DNA of 64,000 bases, taken from Chytridium lagenaria (lineage: Eukaryota > Chytridiomycota > Chytridiomycetes > Chytridiales > Chytridiaceae). The stretch covers positions 1 to 64,000 of the forward strand of contig JAHLKC010000072.1 of assembly GCA_025449115.1 (NCBI GenBank), in the 5' to 3' direction. The position numbers and the translations under genes were made by a program. The notes beneath the pieces were generated by a model. That model did not search any database, had not been told where the DNA came from, and saw nothing but the letters and a program-made list of their open reading frames with translations. Of this stretch, positions 32,573-46,331 are shown one piece after another; position 1 is the stretch's first letter, and each line of letters begins with the position of its first letter.

Positions 32573-35567
32573 ATGAGGACACCCTCTGCACCGATACGCT
32601 TCATGGAGCCCTCAATCGACGCTGCAGCATCCAATTCTCTTCAACCAACGCACACTTTCAACCTCCCACATTTTCATCCTCCCAAAAGACCCGCACACCT
32701 TCTCCAACGATGCAGAAAAATGAGACACCGAGACGGCCGTCATTTTCGTATTCTGAGGTTGCGCAGCGAGGAGCGAATTCTCCGCCGAGGCGAGCGTCGT
32801 CGTCTGGTGGCGTTTCACCGCCGACGACACCTCCTCAAACTGCTGCTTCTATCAAACCCGTTTCACCCGTTCCCAGCGATGATGCTGGTTCGATGTCGAT
32901 AGACGCCACCAAGACGATGCCAACAACTAGCAACAACACTCCCGTTTCCTCTCCTCCCTCTTCCGAACCCATGCACGAACTTTCTGCTACCCCATCTGAT
33001 GCTGTTGATGCGGGCATGTCGTTTCAAGTTTACGGAAGAAAGGCTTCGGCTGCTCTTCAGGATGCATCGTCCCCTGCTTCTGGTGCAACTATGGCTACTC
33101 CTCCTGACCATGGCGAGTGGGTGAGAGTGTTGCATGAGCCGCCTCCGATGGATGCGATGCCTGCGACTTCTGCGATGAGGAAAAAGAGTGGGGGTGTGAA
33201 GATGGAGGGCCAAGAACGAAAGGTTCATTTGTGAGTGCATTTATCCTCCTGTTCTTTTCCAATCGTGTTGCGATATGTTGACCCATGCTCCGCTCGCTTG
33301 ATTTCTCCTTTCATTTGATTAGTTTGGATGGCTGATCATTACGTTTCGGTTTTTTCTATAATTCTTAGCTGGGAGTGGGTCAATGTCGATTACGCCATCC
33401 CTCGCCGTGATTATGACCGCACTTCCATAGAGTCCGAGCCTCTCACGCGTGAAGGTGCAAGAGAGATTCTGGCGCTCCGGTTACGTATGCGCAGAGTGAC
33501 CCAGGATCTCTGTAGTCGTCGTGAAGCGCTTGAGTTGGCAGGGATTGCATGGGAGCCTATCATGTCCATCGGCGAGACCATTGAGGACCCTGTGACTGTC
33601 GTTCCTGGGATCCCCGTCATTGCTACAGCCGCTGAAGAGAAGGTCAAGATGCCTTTAGAATCCAACGCGATTGAGCTCAAGGCTGTTGATGAAAGTGATT
33701 CTGAGGAGAGCGAACGAGGCTCTATTGATTGTGGTGACGATAAGGCGGACGATAAGGATAGGGCAGGCTCGCCTCCACCCAGGGTACATGTCAGAGTCAG
33801 ACCTCCAACGCCCCCTGTCCCTGCCTCGCCCCCACTGCGTCCTCGATCAGCAAACCCAATGAACAGAGGCATGTCTCCAGAACCTAGGGGTTTTGAGGCC
33901 CCTGGAACGTCAACATCGGCTTCATCATCTGGATTAGATCGATACCGCCGTAACGCTCTCCCTGGTGGTCCCAAAGTGCATGTGCCGGCCACATCCGGCT
34001 TTGGGAGTGAGGATCGGGTTACTGCAAAAACGGTTGCATCAATGATGTACAGTGGTGATTCAGACCAGACGATGCCTGCGACGAGACGGCCATCAATGCA
34101 AGGAAGTTTGCCTGGTGTTCGCGTGACGAGGCGTGAATCAGTCACGTCGTTTGAAGGTCCATCTCCCCCACTTGATGGCATCGCTTTCGGTGGACCGCCT
34201 CCAGGATTGGCTGGGCCCCCCGGTCTTGCTGTGGGTACAACACGTCGCATCGAGCCAGAAGATGACAATGACGACTGGATGCCTCCTGCGCTGAGAGATC
34301 TCAAGTACAGAGATGCTGGACGGACCGCAGGCGGTGCGTTTGGAGCTATTGGAGGCCTTGGTGATGATCTTTCCAGTGATCCGTTCTTTGCGCATGCGGC
34401 GGCGAGGGCAGCTGTTCAGTCTCGTGATGCCGAGATGGATGTATTCCCTTTACCGGCAATGACACATGCACTTCCACCACGCCCTTCTTCGCCTTTCTCG
34501 AGACCGCCATCACCTTCCTTTGATCGACCTTCTGTTCCTGCTTGGCGATTCAAGGGAACAGACTTGCACCTCAAAATGTAAAGTCAAGGTCTTTGACGTC
34601 AAAGTCGACACTACCCAGTCCTCCTGCGTCACCGGCGTCTGGAAAGGCTGAGGCTACGCTTACGCTGACCCCGAGGAGGAGATTGTCCTTGCCAACACCC
34701 CCAAACAGGCTGAAGCGGCTGCACAGGCGCAAGCTTCTCAGGTTAATGAAAGCGTCGCAGTCGAGCAATGCCAACAGCATCAACAGCAACAGCAAGCAAA
34801 GCCGCAGAAGGCTTCTCCACCTCAGAGGTTCCGCAGGGGTTCAGCTGGTTCAGTCCCGCAAAGCAGCGGTGGCGCTGGTAATGGAGCTCCGACCATGTGG
34901 ATTGCTGGTGGAGTACGTGGTGGTGGTGTTGTTGTTGCTGCAAATACTGATGTCGGGATTTCGCAGGATGGAGGAGACGGAGAGGTCGGAAAGGACGGAG
35001 AGTGGAAACAAAAAGGGTGGTGGAGAGCACCGTCACCCGCGCCACCGATGAGGGGAGCTGGGAGGAATCCATCACCTGCACCGACGATGGGTGCTGGAAG
35101 AAATCCATCACCGGCACCGTCTGCGGGAAGGAGAGCGCCGTCACCGGGTGCGGCAATGGGTGGAGGAGCTGGGAGAGCGCCTTCACCGTCACCCGCGAGG
35201 ACAAACAATGCGGTAGGGGTCGAAGAGATTCGTCGTTGTCGAGGTCACAGAGTGGGATCACGGTAGTAGTAGCGCCGACTCCTGCTTGGGCCGCAGGACC
35301 TTCACCTTCTCCTGCTCCGATGGTGGCTGAAGAGGGTGGATGGAGTGGGGAGGAGGTGCAGCAGGGATGGGGTGCTGCACCTGCTGTGACGAAACTTCCT
35401 GCGAGGATGGTGCAAGGAGGGATTGGGGGATGGGGATTGGCGGGGGGGAGGGGAGGCAGACTGCGCAGGCTCCTGCCGTGCCTACACCTACGGTGCCAGC
35501 TGGGTGGGGATGTGAGGAGATGGGGTTTTTTGGTGGTGATGGGGTGTTGGAGTTGGAAGTTGGGTAA
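32573..35567 (+). CDS. large disordered Ser/Pro-rich protein of unknown function
   Basis: The ATG at 32573 opens MRTPSAPIRFMEPSID. A frame break near 32680 leads to a Ser/Pro-rich stretch with SFSYSEVAQRG. An intron at about 33231-33369 precedes the most ordered segment, WEWVNVDYAIPRRDYDR through ALRLRMRRVTQDLCSRREAL (about 33370-33560), which could be helical. The remainder is low complexity: acidic (DESDSEESE), PPTPPVPASPP, a SVEQCQQHQQQQQ run (34760) and repeated PSPAP or GRNPSPAP units (35025-35210). Frame breaks lie near 34560, 34650, 35230 and 35450. The 3' part is tryptophan/glycine-rich. I do not recognise the family; the conserved-looking Trp segment is the best handle. Confidence 0.55.
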
Positions 35568-35795
35568 AAATGTAGAGCGGATATAGTTTAGATGTGAAGA
35601 AATTGGGGTTAAAATGGGGAGCGGATATAGTTTAGATGTGAAGCATATGTGTAATTGTGTGTTCTTACTGCATGGCGTGGTTTATACGTTATTTCGATAT
35701 TACTTTTTTGTTGTTTTATTGCCTTTTGCGAAGCTTTTTTTACACTTTATGTTTTTTTCCATTCTTTTAGATTAATTACAGCTCTACTTTTACTT

Positions 35796-35801
35796 TTTTT
35801 C

Positions 35802-35846
<45 letters not shown>

Positions 35847-35965
35847 TTTCTTTTCTTTTTTTTTCTTTCTTCTTTCTTTCTTTTCTTTCTTTCTTTCTTT
35901 TCTTCTCCCTGACCGCGCTTTTTATTTCCTTCTTCTTTTTTCTTTCTTTCTTTCTTTCTTTCTTT
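35796..35965. repeat. (TTTC)n microsatellite
   Basis: An almost pure CTTT repeat runs from about 35796 to 35906, with a second block at about 35939-35965 and related pyrimidine tracts to 36100. It lies in the 3' region shared by the convergent disordered-protein gene and RPA2. Its length makes it a likely site of assembly error. Confidence 0.9.
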
Positions 35966-36292
35966 TTCAGACATGATATATATTAGAATACCGGGACGAC
36001 GGCCCCCTTTTTTTTTCGCTTTTTTTTTTGTTTGTTTCATTTGTGCGTTTTGCATAGCTTCCTTTTAGCTTTCTTTCTTTTTCTTTTTCTTTAAACTTGT
36101 TATTCCTTTTTTCTTTTGGGTAGAAATAATATTTCTTTTTTTATATAAATATAAAGTATACACGTAAAGCGGCATGTTTAATTATTTCTCCAGAGTGTAT
36201 TGATTTTTTAAATGACAGTGACGCGTCAATATGCATATTTTTCATTTTTTTTTTGCGCTTGCAATGATGGGATTCTCTGATATTTCCGTCAT

Positions 36293-36407
36293 CTTTGAAT
36301 CATTCATTCAATAATATTCATTCTTTATTCAGGTTATTCATGTGACGGAAAAATAAAATAAAAAGCAATGAATAACGTGAATAAAGAATGAATGAATGAT
36401 TCAAAGG
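36293..36407. repeat. inverted repeat able to form a long hairpin
   Basis: The left arm (36293-36340) and right arm (36366-36407) are reverse complements apart from a short CAATAATATT insertion on the left. Each arm reads CTTTGAATCATTCATT... and then CTTTATTCA(G/C)GTTATTCAT. The loop is about 25 nt. It sits between convergent genes and is AT-rich. Confidence 0.75.
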
Positions 36408-37175
36408 CCAAGCTGAAAAGATTCCTTTTTTGTCTCTTGCAAGATTAATAAACGTTCGGTTTATACCCGGCGTTAAGCTCACGTTTTTGATTCCGTTGCC
36501 CACGCGATTTCGTGTATGCGTCATCTAAACATAAAAAAAATTCCAGTGATCAATCAAACATTGATCAATAAAAAAAAAAAAAAGAAAAAGAAGACGAAGA
36601 AACATCTCACGTATTCTTGGGGTTGCCGCGTTTTGCGTTTATATATTATAAAAACTTTATTGTTTTTGGATTTACGTATCGAAAACATCAAAAAATCGTC
36701 ATTTTGAGCATCTCGATATGAACGCTTTTTGGTTATTTGCTCGCGAACAAACATTAAAATAAATCACGGGTTTGCGAGGATATAAACCCCCATGGATGAA
36801 TGGATTCGAAAACTTTTTTCCTCATCAGCTGGGAAAGAAAATGTTTTGTTTTCTCAAAGATGGTTGGCACCAGGAAATAAGAAACACAGTATGATGATAA
36901 AGGAGAGGGGGGAATAAAAAATAGCGGAAGTGGGAGAGGAGACGGGAGTTAGAAATGCACCTCACAAAGTCCAGAAAAAAACGCAAACAAAAAAAACACA
37001 AAAAGTCTGTAAGGATTAAAAGAAGGAAAAAAAAAAGAAAAAAAAAAAAAAAAAAAAGGCTGGAAACACAATTTCCCCCCGTAAAAGAACAAAGCTAAAA
37101 GTGAAAGAAAAAAAGGAGCACCAATATAAAAAAAAAATCTGTAAAGGGGAAAAAAAATCTGTAAAGGGGAAAAAT

Positions 37176-40100
37176 TTAAAAGACCATCACATTGTCCCCA
37201 CATCCAACTTCAACCTCACATTCATAGCCCACAAGCTCCGTACACAGATACCTAAACACATAAGGCATAGCCACAACATCAATCCCATCAGCCCTCCCAC
37301 AAACAAGACACTCCAACCCCCCCCTCGTCCCCGCCTCACTTCTAGCGCCTCCAAGCGCGCTCTGATACCCCAGTCTGTTGTGGTGTAGGTCGACTCGACT
37401 GAACACCTCCCTCAACCCAAAAACTCTCCATCACATTCTTTCTCGCTCTAGCAAGAACAGAGATCGGGGTGAGGATCGACCCGCAATGGCGACAAATGGG
37501 ACACCGGGAGTAGTCAGAACAGTTCATGAGACGGTCTTGGAGGATAAAGGAGGTTCCGTGGGCAAGGAGGGAGTCACGCTCCATCTCGCCGAGACGGATA
37601 CCACCGTGGCGTTTACGACCTTTGATGGGTTGTTGCGTGAGGGTGTGGACGGGACCAGTGGTACGGACTTGGAACTTGTCGGATACCATGTGACGGAGAC
37701 GCTGGTAGTAAACGACCTATTTTACAGAGATGGAGTCAGACAACAATTTGATGAACTCGGGCACAAGAAAGGGCGCTGCAACAAAAAAACAAAATAAAAG
37801 AAATTGCATGATCAACCGTGACGAAGGCAATAAGCAAGTGTGTAGCCGAAACAAGGGCTGAAAAAAAGAGGGGGGAGGTATAAAAAAACTCACCCCAATA
37901 TAAATATCCGCCTTAAACTCCTCGCCAGTGATTCCACTATACATTGGTTTCATTCCCATGATAATTAAACCCAGCCTCCTTCAACTCCTCCCCAAAGAAA
38001 TCCGCCGCTCCATGTTCTTCGCTAAACTGAAATGGTGTCGCATCCTGACTTCTCCCATGCAACGCCCCACTCTTCCCCGCAAGACTCTCCACAAACATCC
38101 CAATAGTCATACGTGAAGGGAACGCATGAGGGTTGATAATGACATCAGGCACAATCCCACTCTCACTGAACGGCATGTCCACCGTGGGCCATTTCTGCGA
38201 TATCACTCCCTTTTGACCGTGACGAGAGGAGAACTTGTCACCAATGATCGGGGACGCGGAATACGGAGCTTGATGTAAACTTTTTGAAGAGGCATGAGAG
38301 GGTTATTGTCACCCAACACCCTCACTTCATCAACATACGCATCCTCCATCCCCTTAAACTTGATCACGCTAACGGCCCCCGTTGAGTTATCAACAATGCA
38401 GTAGAAAGGGCATCCCTCCGTCAACTTGACACCCACACGCGGAAGTCCATCGGAATCAATATACATCCCAACCTTCTTCAACTTATCAGGAGTCAACCTG
38501 AGCCCTGCGCCCAATCAAAAGACGTGGCAGGTGCTTCAGGGAATATGCCAAATAGAAAGAGTAACTCTCTCCTTGACGTGCTCGATCACCGAGATCAATA
38601 AACTCTGTCTTGTAGATGGTTCCATACCCGTATCCACGCTCATGTGCGGACTTGTTGATAATGGACGCGTCTTCCATATCGTAACCCGTGTAGGCAATGA
38701 CGGCAACCACGGCGTTCATGCCGTTGGGGTAGTCATCCATACCGTAGTCGTTATACGCGTTAGGGCGGACAACGGGGGATTGACCGGTCTGAAGGCGATA
38801 GAGCTTGTTGTCGGTTCTATGCGCGAAATTATGAACAGGTGTACCCATGGCTTGTTTACCCATCTGCACAAGGAAAAAAGAGAAAAAACATATTAGAAAA
38901 CTACTTTTGAAAAATGAATGTAGACGATCAAGATCTGCTCACCTGACACTGATACATATTACGCGGACTCTGATTGAAATCCGAGAACGGCGTCAAATTC
39001 GCGACAACACTCAGCATACTGGTCGGATGCAACTCAATATGCGTCGTCACACCCGGCACCACATCCTCATTTAAACACGCCACATCCAAATAAACCTGCT
39101 CAAAAGATCCAACCATATCCGTCCCACCGTTCGCCAAATACTTGACAGGTCGCATCATCCTTGCAGGTTTGAAAACAAGAACAATCCAGGGTACTGCCCA
39201 CCCTTGGACGGGGCCACCCAGCCAATTTCAAGATCAAGCGGTACTTTCATCCATTTCTTGTCTTCCTCAAATTTAAGATGACGGAGGGTTGACGCGACTT
39301 TACGTGCTTTGCTGGCGGTGCACCACCCAATGACGCGGCCATCAAGTTGAACGGTGACAATGGTAGCGTCTGCAAGTTGTTTAGCGATAACAGGATCAAC
39401 TTCAGCCGGCTCCGAATCACTCTCTTCCTCCTCCTCCTTCTCCTCAGGTTCATCCTCCTCCATGGCATCCCCATCCGTCTCTTCAGCATCCCCACTTCTA
39501 GAATCCACCCCAGCTGCTCTCGGTCCACTCCCAACCATTTGATTCACCCCAATGACGCGACAATGCTGGGAAGGTTCGACACATCAATATGGGACGTGAC
39601 AATCTTGCAAGTGTGACTGAGATGATTTAAAAGACCACAAGGTGCTCCATCGGGTGTGTGGACGGGACAGAGGAATCCCCAAGCCTCAGGGAGAAGCTTA
39701 CGGACGGTGGTGGTCTTGAGTTCGGCAAAGAAGGCTCCACGATGGACAGAGTGGAAGTGGGAGATGTAACGGTAGAAATTGAGCTTTTCAGCAATGATGG
39801 TGTATCCAGAAACCTGAGATTACATAATTTAGCATCCAGCAATAAATTTATCTAAAAATTACAAAAAAGGCAAATAGAGGTATCAAAATACCTGTTGAAG
39901 ATCCAAACCGGTTCTACTTTGCAAGTTACCAGTGGCAAGGAAAAATTCCAGCTTCCTTCCAATATCCGATGGCTGCTTTGCAAAAGCCTTTAATAGGTAT
40001 GCCCCTGAATACAAGTAATATAATTACTGATCTGTTATCCACCCCAAAAAATGCTGTTTTTCAAACAAAGAAAACAATAACATAGTAAGAGACTCACTGT

Positions 40101-41768
40101 CGTTAAAATCAACCATTCCCGGTGAAGACCTGAGATCTTTAACAATCTGGGTCTTGAGTGACGCCAGCCAGTCTCCAAGTTTTTCCTTGAATGTGTTTAA
40201 AAAAAGGTGTCCGCCCAGTAGGATTTCTTGATGTTGAGGCGAATCCGGGTTGTCAACGGCGCATTCACCAGCCACCAAAGAGTATAGCTTTTTGAATCAT
40301 AAAGCTTTTCAAGAAAAAAAAGATTAAAACTCGACATAATGCCACATGAAGAAATGCTATAACCACTTACACAAGCAAGTCAAACTTTTCTGTCGCAGAT
40401 TTCAAATGTACCAAGACAACCCTCTGCAAAAACTCCATTCCAACCTCCTCCTCCGTCATATCCTCCGATGAATCAAGCATGATATGGAACTTGGACCCAA
40501 TATAGGCCAAACACTCTCTCTTCGACAAAACCGAAAACCTTTGGAACGATCTCAAAAGCAACTCCACGCGATCCGTCAAAAAGGTGTTGCCCGTCCGCCC
40601 CATCGTGATCCTCTGAAACAACTCCTTATCGGAAGAATCCCTCAATGCTCTCAGAATCAACAATACAGGCACCATGTACTCGTTTTTTCTATACGAGAAA
40701 CGGAGGTTGAGGGCTCCATCGTTAAGATAGTGAAGCGTCATACTCTGAGACGATTGATCGGGACGGACGCAACGAATTTGAATACCGTATTGACTGTAGG
40801 TTGGTCCACGCTTGATGAAGGAAGTACGGATGAGAGCGATGGGATGGTTACGACGTGGAACAATGAGAAGACGGATGAGACGTTCGTTTCCATTGACGAT
40901 AAAATATCCACCAAATTCCGAAACGTCTTCACGGGCTTTCACAAGTTCGCTGGGACTCTTGCCTTCAAGATGACATCTAGCACTCTACAAATGTACTCTA
41001 TTTTTAATCACTTTGAAGGGGGATTGAAACGTAGGGTGACATTTACTTACCCTGACCATGATCGGCATAAATCCAAGAGTTCTGACTTCAGTCTGTTCAG
41101 TGCCGCCATTGACTTTCCAACAAAGTTTTGCTTGAATCTTGCCGCGGTAAGTCAACCTTCTTTCTCTGCATTCCGATGGCAACACTGGGCTTGCTGCCCT
41201 CCCCGACTCCAAAACAGGTTTCGCAACAGAGACAGATTCGATCCACACTATTTTAATTCAAACACATCACAAGTCAGAAGTCATTCATAGCAGCATCACT
41301 TCACGACCAAATAAGAAAAAGTAGAAAGATAAACAAAAAAAAAAACCCCTCAAGAACACTCACTCTCAATTTTATTCCGCCCATCCATCGACTGCGATAA
41401 CATTGACTGGTCCCCATCAAATATCACTTTGCTCTGAATATCCTTCACCGCAAGGTCCAGCAATCCCGTCGCTCCACCCACGGATCCATGGAAAAAGATG
41501 CTATTAAACGAATCAACATGCGGTGCAGACACTTTTGCAAGGATAGGATGATGCGGCCTCGTCTTGGAAGGGTGACGTGCTAATTGGTTCCATTCGAGTG
41601 TATTGAAGGCGTTGGGAGGTGCTACGCGGAGGTCTTGTCTGTTACAGTGCCTCGCGAAGACGCTGAAGCCTTTCCGGATTTGGATGAGACAGTTGATGCT
41701 GCAGTACCGTTGCCACCCTTCTTTTTCCCATCGACGCCTGATGGTTTGTCTGCTGCTGCCGGGGGCAT
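37176..41768 (-). CDS. RPA2: RNA polymerase I second largest subunit (RPA2 / RPA135)
   Basis: This is the beta-like catalytic subunit of Pol I, which transcribes rRNA in the nucleolus. Pol I identity comes from [38 protein letters not shown] and [18 protein letters not shown] (about 40890-40650). Core beta motifs are [17 protein letters not shown] (39670), MGKQAMGTP and [19 protein letters not shown] (38870-38660), [13 protein letters not shown] (about 38220), [17 protein letters not shown] and [17 protein letters not shown] (37720-37600), and a C-terminal zinc ribbon CRHCG...CLVCG (37500-37300). The start is ATG at 41766-41768. About nine introns are seen; the IYIG|VVYYQ join shows one of about 170 nt. 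Frame breaks lie near 41635, 39172, 38230 and 37430. An acidic loop ([18 protein letters not shown], about 39440) is inserted in the protrusion-to-lobe part. Confidence 0.95.
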
Positions 41769-42142
41769 CGTGATGGGATAGGCGGTTTTTTTAGTTGATT
41801 TTTTTTTTTCTCGTTGTTCTTTGCTTTTTCGAGAGTTTGTCTGAAAGAAAAAAAATCAAATACTGACAATCCCATTCTACGACTATCCTCAAAAGCTTCA
41901 ACACGTTGAAAACATAAGAGTAATAATAACTGAGCATTATCTCTGTTTTGTATGAGGAGTAAACCAAACACCAGAAAAAAGACAGATTGAAAAGAATCGA
42001 ACAGGACAGACCGATTAACACAAACCAAACGATAATAAAAACCGTTCGTATCAATTTACGGTCATCATCTTTTCATCAGCTTTTCGCAACAACGTAAAAA
42101 GATCTTAAAGGTTCTTGAAGATCTTAAAGGTTCTTGAAGATC
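41769..42142. other. intergenic region between RPA2 and the iminopeptidase gene
   Basis: The stretch holds the RPA2 upstream sequence and the 3' end of the iminopeptidase gene, both genes being on the minus strand. A T-run at 41800-41811 lies about 35-45 bp before the RPA2 ATG. No gene is seen. Confidence 0.4.

Positions 42143-42157
<15 letters not shown>
42101..42157. repeat. 19-bp unit, three tandem copies, spanning a stop codon
   Basis: The unit GATCTTAAAGGTTCTTGAA begins at 42101, 42120 and 42139. The last copy contains the stop codon of the iminopeptidase gene (TAA at 42143-42145 on the minus strand) and codes for its last residues (FKNL); the other two lie directly downstream in the presumed 3' untranslated region. 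Confidence 0.85.
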
Positions 42158-43737
<1,580 letters not shown>

Positions 43738-43803
43738 TTTGCTGTTGAAAATTGACTTTGACTCTGGACATTGTTTGCAAGCTTCACCACACACATCATT
43801 TCC

Positions 43804-44508
43804 ATGACCGTTCTCGCAAAACAGTTGCCGTGTGTGAGTGATGCGACTGTTTGTTTGACGGCGAATGCAGTGGCGTTAGGGGCTGTTTCTTGTTTAAATA
43901 TGGTCTTGTGGGGTTCTAATGGTTTGCTTTTTGTATTGCAGTTGCTGGTGCTCTTGTGAGCCACTTGAACGGATCTTTGATTTACGGTCCTGTATTTGGA
44001 AAGCAATGGTAAGCGATGATGCTTTGCACTGCAGTTCAGCCGTAGATAATGTTGGATGATGAACGGATGCATTTTTTAGGATTCAGGCAATGAAGAAGGA
44101 GCGGGCGATGACTTCTTCCGGAAAACTTTTAACGTCACCGCGTCTCTCAAAAGCCGAATCATCATAAGTTTTGTCGTCGATTTATTCCGCGTAAGGCCTT
44201 TCATCCTACAAAGATCCACTTTCTAAATACTTTTAGTGCATCATCCATCTTCAACTCATTCTCGCTCTGTCGATTCTCGCAGGTGGGGTTGAGAAAAGCC
44301 CGCTCACCCTCCCTGAATCGCTTTGGGTGACCGTACTTCTTTACTGTGCTTATGTGTGTCCATCGCATGTTTCAGAGATATTGTGGAGTCTAGGCCTAGC
44401 TTGATTCCGAATCTTGCGCTGTTTAGACAGATTACGGGATTAGTTGGGGCTACGATTGCTTTCTACCTGGTGGATATCTTCTTACCGGTGTTCAGGGTGG
44501 CTGTCTAG
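43804..44508 (+). CDS. small multi-pass membrane protein, possibly DUF1761-like
   Basis: The ATG at 43804 opens MTVLAKQLPC, then an intron (about 43836-43940). The exon at about 43941-44008 codes for AGALVSHLNGSLIYGPVFG, a small-residue helix followed by YGP-FGKQW; this pattern (helix, then a YSP-FGK-W motif) recalls DUF1761 proteins. Further exons at about 44080-44190, 44238-44320 and 44330-44508 code for three more hydrophobic stretches (ILALSILAG, LWVTVLLYCAY, ITGLVGATIAFYLVDIFL). Frame breaks lie near 44100 and 44390. The role is unknown. It shares a 66-bp divergent promoter with the iminopeptidase. Confidence 0.45.
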
Positions 44509-45732
44509 CTTTGTTTTATCGTGCGTGTTAGGCTTTATTTGTATTTGTTTTGTTTATTGGAATAGCCCACTTTATATCCCCCTGTTTATTCCCCCAGCAT
44601 ACAAATGTCCAAATCATATTCCCTTTGTTCCATCTTTCTTCTTGCTATTCTCCCTATCCTTTTCCATTGTTTTTTCGTTCTTTCTTTCTGACTTCGGTGT
44701 TGCTGCTCCTCCCTTTTCATTTTTTTGTTTTCGTTATCTTCCTTGTTTAACAGCCTTCTTCATTCCCTCCCTATTCATTTATTGCACTCTCAAGAGCATT
44801 TCTAGCTCTATTTCGTACTGAATGAAACTGGCGATAACTTATACAAGCAGATTACTATAACCCCCTTAATGGGGTTTTTCCTTTTTAGTTTTACGTTCCG
44901 AATTGCTCATTACGCGTCATACCTTAAGCAACAAACTAGACCATCCTGTCCCCAACATTTTTATAGAAGGTGATCCGTCATATCCACGTCCGTAACAACA
45001 CACCATCCCCTTTCCTCCATTCTCATATCTTTCCCATTCTTTGTCAGCACCTTCAACCCACTCATCAACCCACTCATTGTCTTTGCAGCATGAACGTAAA
45101 ACCCTCCCATCTCCAACAGATCTACATGGCGTCCACATCAAGACTACTCACGTCTACAAACCCTGATACATTTCAACCACATTCTCCGGATGAGCGCGGT
45201 CCGCTATTTCCCACCTTCATTAGGGATAATAAGTGGGAATCGGTGTGTCGATAATATATTTAGGATGTGCACAAGAATGGACGGGGGTGTCATTAAACAT
45301 ATCAGAATGGGTTTTCGGCTGATGTGGTTTGGACGGATCAAATATCGCCGTGTTTTTGAAAACCGGCGTTTTTTTTTTGGATTTTAACGATATAATAATA
45401 AAGTTATAGGAAAACACTTTATTCTATGTATCAATGTGAATGCGCCCGCTTGTTAGCTTTAATTGTCTCCAACAATTTATAGGAAGACAATCCTTGGAGG
45501 ACAGGAAAAGAATGTCAGTTTTGTTTCTTTCTTGGAAATCGGACGCAACAACGCTCAAGCCTGAGATAAGGGGCGCAACACTGTATTTTCTTTAAAGTAT
45601 TATTCTACAGCCACTAGCAGTGTCTACACGACTCCTTTGGCGGCGAGGTTTCGTGAAGAACGGCTGTCGCAAGTACTCTGAGGATGTGTCTCTGGATCGA
45701 TAGCTGGCGGCGAGGATGTATAGCTGAAAAGA
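44509..45732. other. intergenic region
   Basis: There is pyrimidine-rich sequence to 44820 and mixed sequence after it. Short open frames (for example 44970-45254 plus) show no domain. A PolyA-like ATAATAATAAAG occurs at 45391-45402. Nothing further is recognised. Confidence 0.4.
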
Positions 45733-45739
45733 TATATAA
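45733..45739 (+). promoter_or_regulatory. TATA box of the small secreted protein gene
   Basis: TATATAA lies 128 bp before the ATG at 45867, with a pyrimidine-rich stretch (CTTTTTTCATTCTCATC) between them, the usual place for fungal transcription starts. Confidence 0.5.
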
Positions 45740-45866
45740 CGGCATACAAACATCCAGTTCTCTATTGTATATCGACAACTTTTTTCATTCTCATCGAGGT
45801 GCGTCCCTTCTCACTGCAATAGCTTCTTCGCCTTCTAACCAGAACTTTCAGTCAACGCGCGCAACC

Positions 45867-46331
45867 ATGGTTAAAGTCATTGCAGTGGTTACTGCCTTCC
45901 TCTTGATCGCCACAGCGGCCTCAGCAAACGTGCCTAGCCAACTTCAAGGTCCCGCTGCGATCGCAGACGCACGCCAGGCCTCGATGCAACCATCTCACGT
46001 CCTACAAAGGCGAACCAAAATCAAGCCGGTAGGAGGCAAGGGACAAGCTCCGCTCTCCGTGCCTGCACCCAACTCTCCAGCCGCGATCACGCAAAACCGG
46101 ATGCGAGCGATTGCTGCAGAAGCTGCTGGTAAGGCTGTAGAGAGAACAAAGCGGATCAACCAAGAAGCACATGCAAAGCGAGTGGATCCTGTTACGACGG
46201 CGCATAGGAACACGATGGCGCAGCTCACGAATGCTCAGATAGGGCGAGACTCATGGCAAGGCCTGGCGAGAGCTTTCCTGCTGCTCACAAGAGAATCAAC
46301 AAGCGATGAAGGATTTAACGCTGATACATAG
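45867..46331 (+). CDS. small secreted protein of unknown function
   Basis: The 154-residue single-exon product begins with a clear signal peptide (MVKVIAVVTAFLLIATAASA, cleavage likely after ASA). The mature part is Ala/Gln-rich and basic, with a short dibasic-containing segment (LQRRTKIKPVGGKG) that could be processed, and a predicted helical part rich in Ala, Lys and Arg (AAEAAGKAVERTKRINQEAH). It has no cysteines, so it is not a typical Cys-rich effector. The ATG sits in ACCATGG, a good context. No family is recognised. Confidence 0.65.
   Translation: MVKVIAVVTAFLLIATAASANVPSQLQGPAAIADARQASMQPSHVLQRRTKIKPVGGKGQAPLSVPAPNSPAAITQNRMRAIAAEAAGKAVERTKRINQEAHAKRVDPVTTAHRNTMAQLTNAQIGRDSWQGLARAFLLLTRESTSDEGFNADT

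Noticed and set aside
33411..34304. Long antisense frame opposite the disordered-protein gene
   Set aside because: A shadow of the GC-rich Ser/Pro coding frame; its Ser/Gly/Pro/Leu composition is what the complementary strand of such sequence gives.
35655..36055. Phe/Ser- and Lys-rich frames in the TTTC tract
   Set aside because: Pure microsatellite translation, open in several frames on both strands.
37724..37781. Extra exon '[15 protein letters not shown]' in RPA2
   Set aside because: It lies within the intron between IYIG and VVYYQRLRH; removing the whole stretch joins the conserved polymerase motif exactly.
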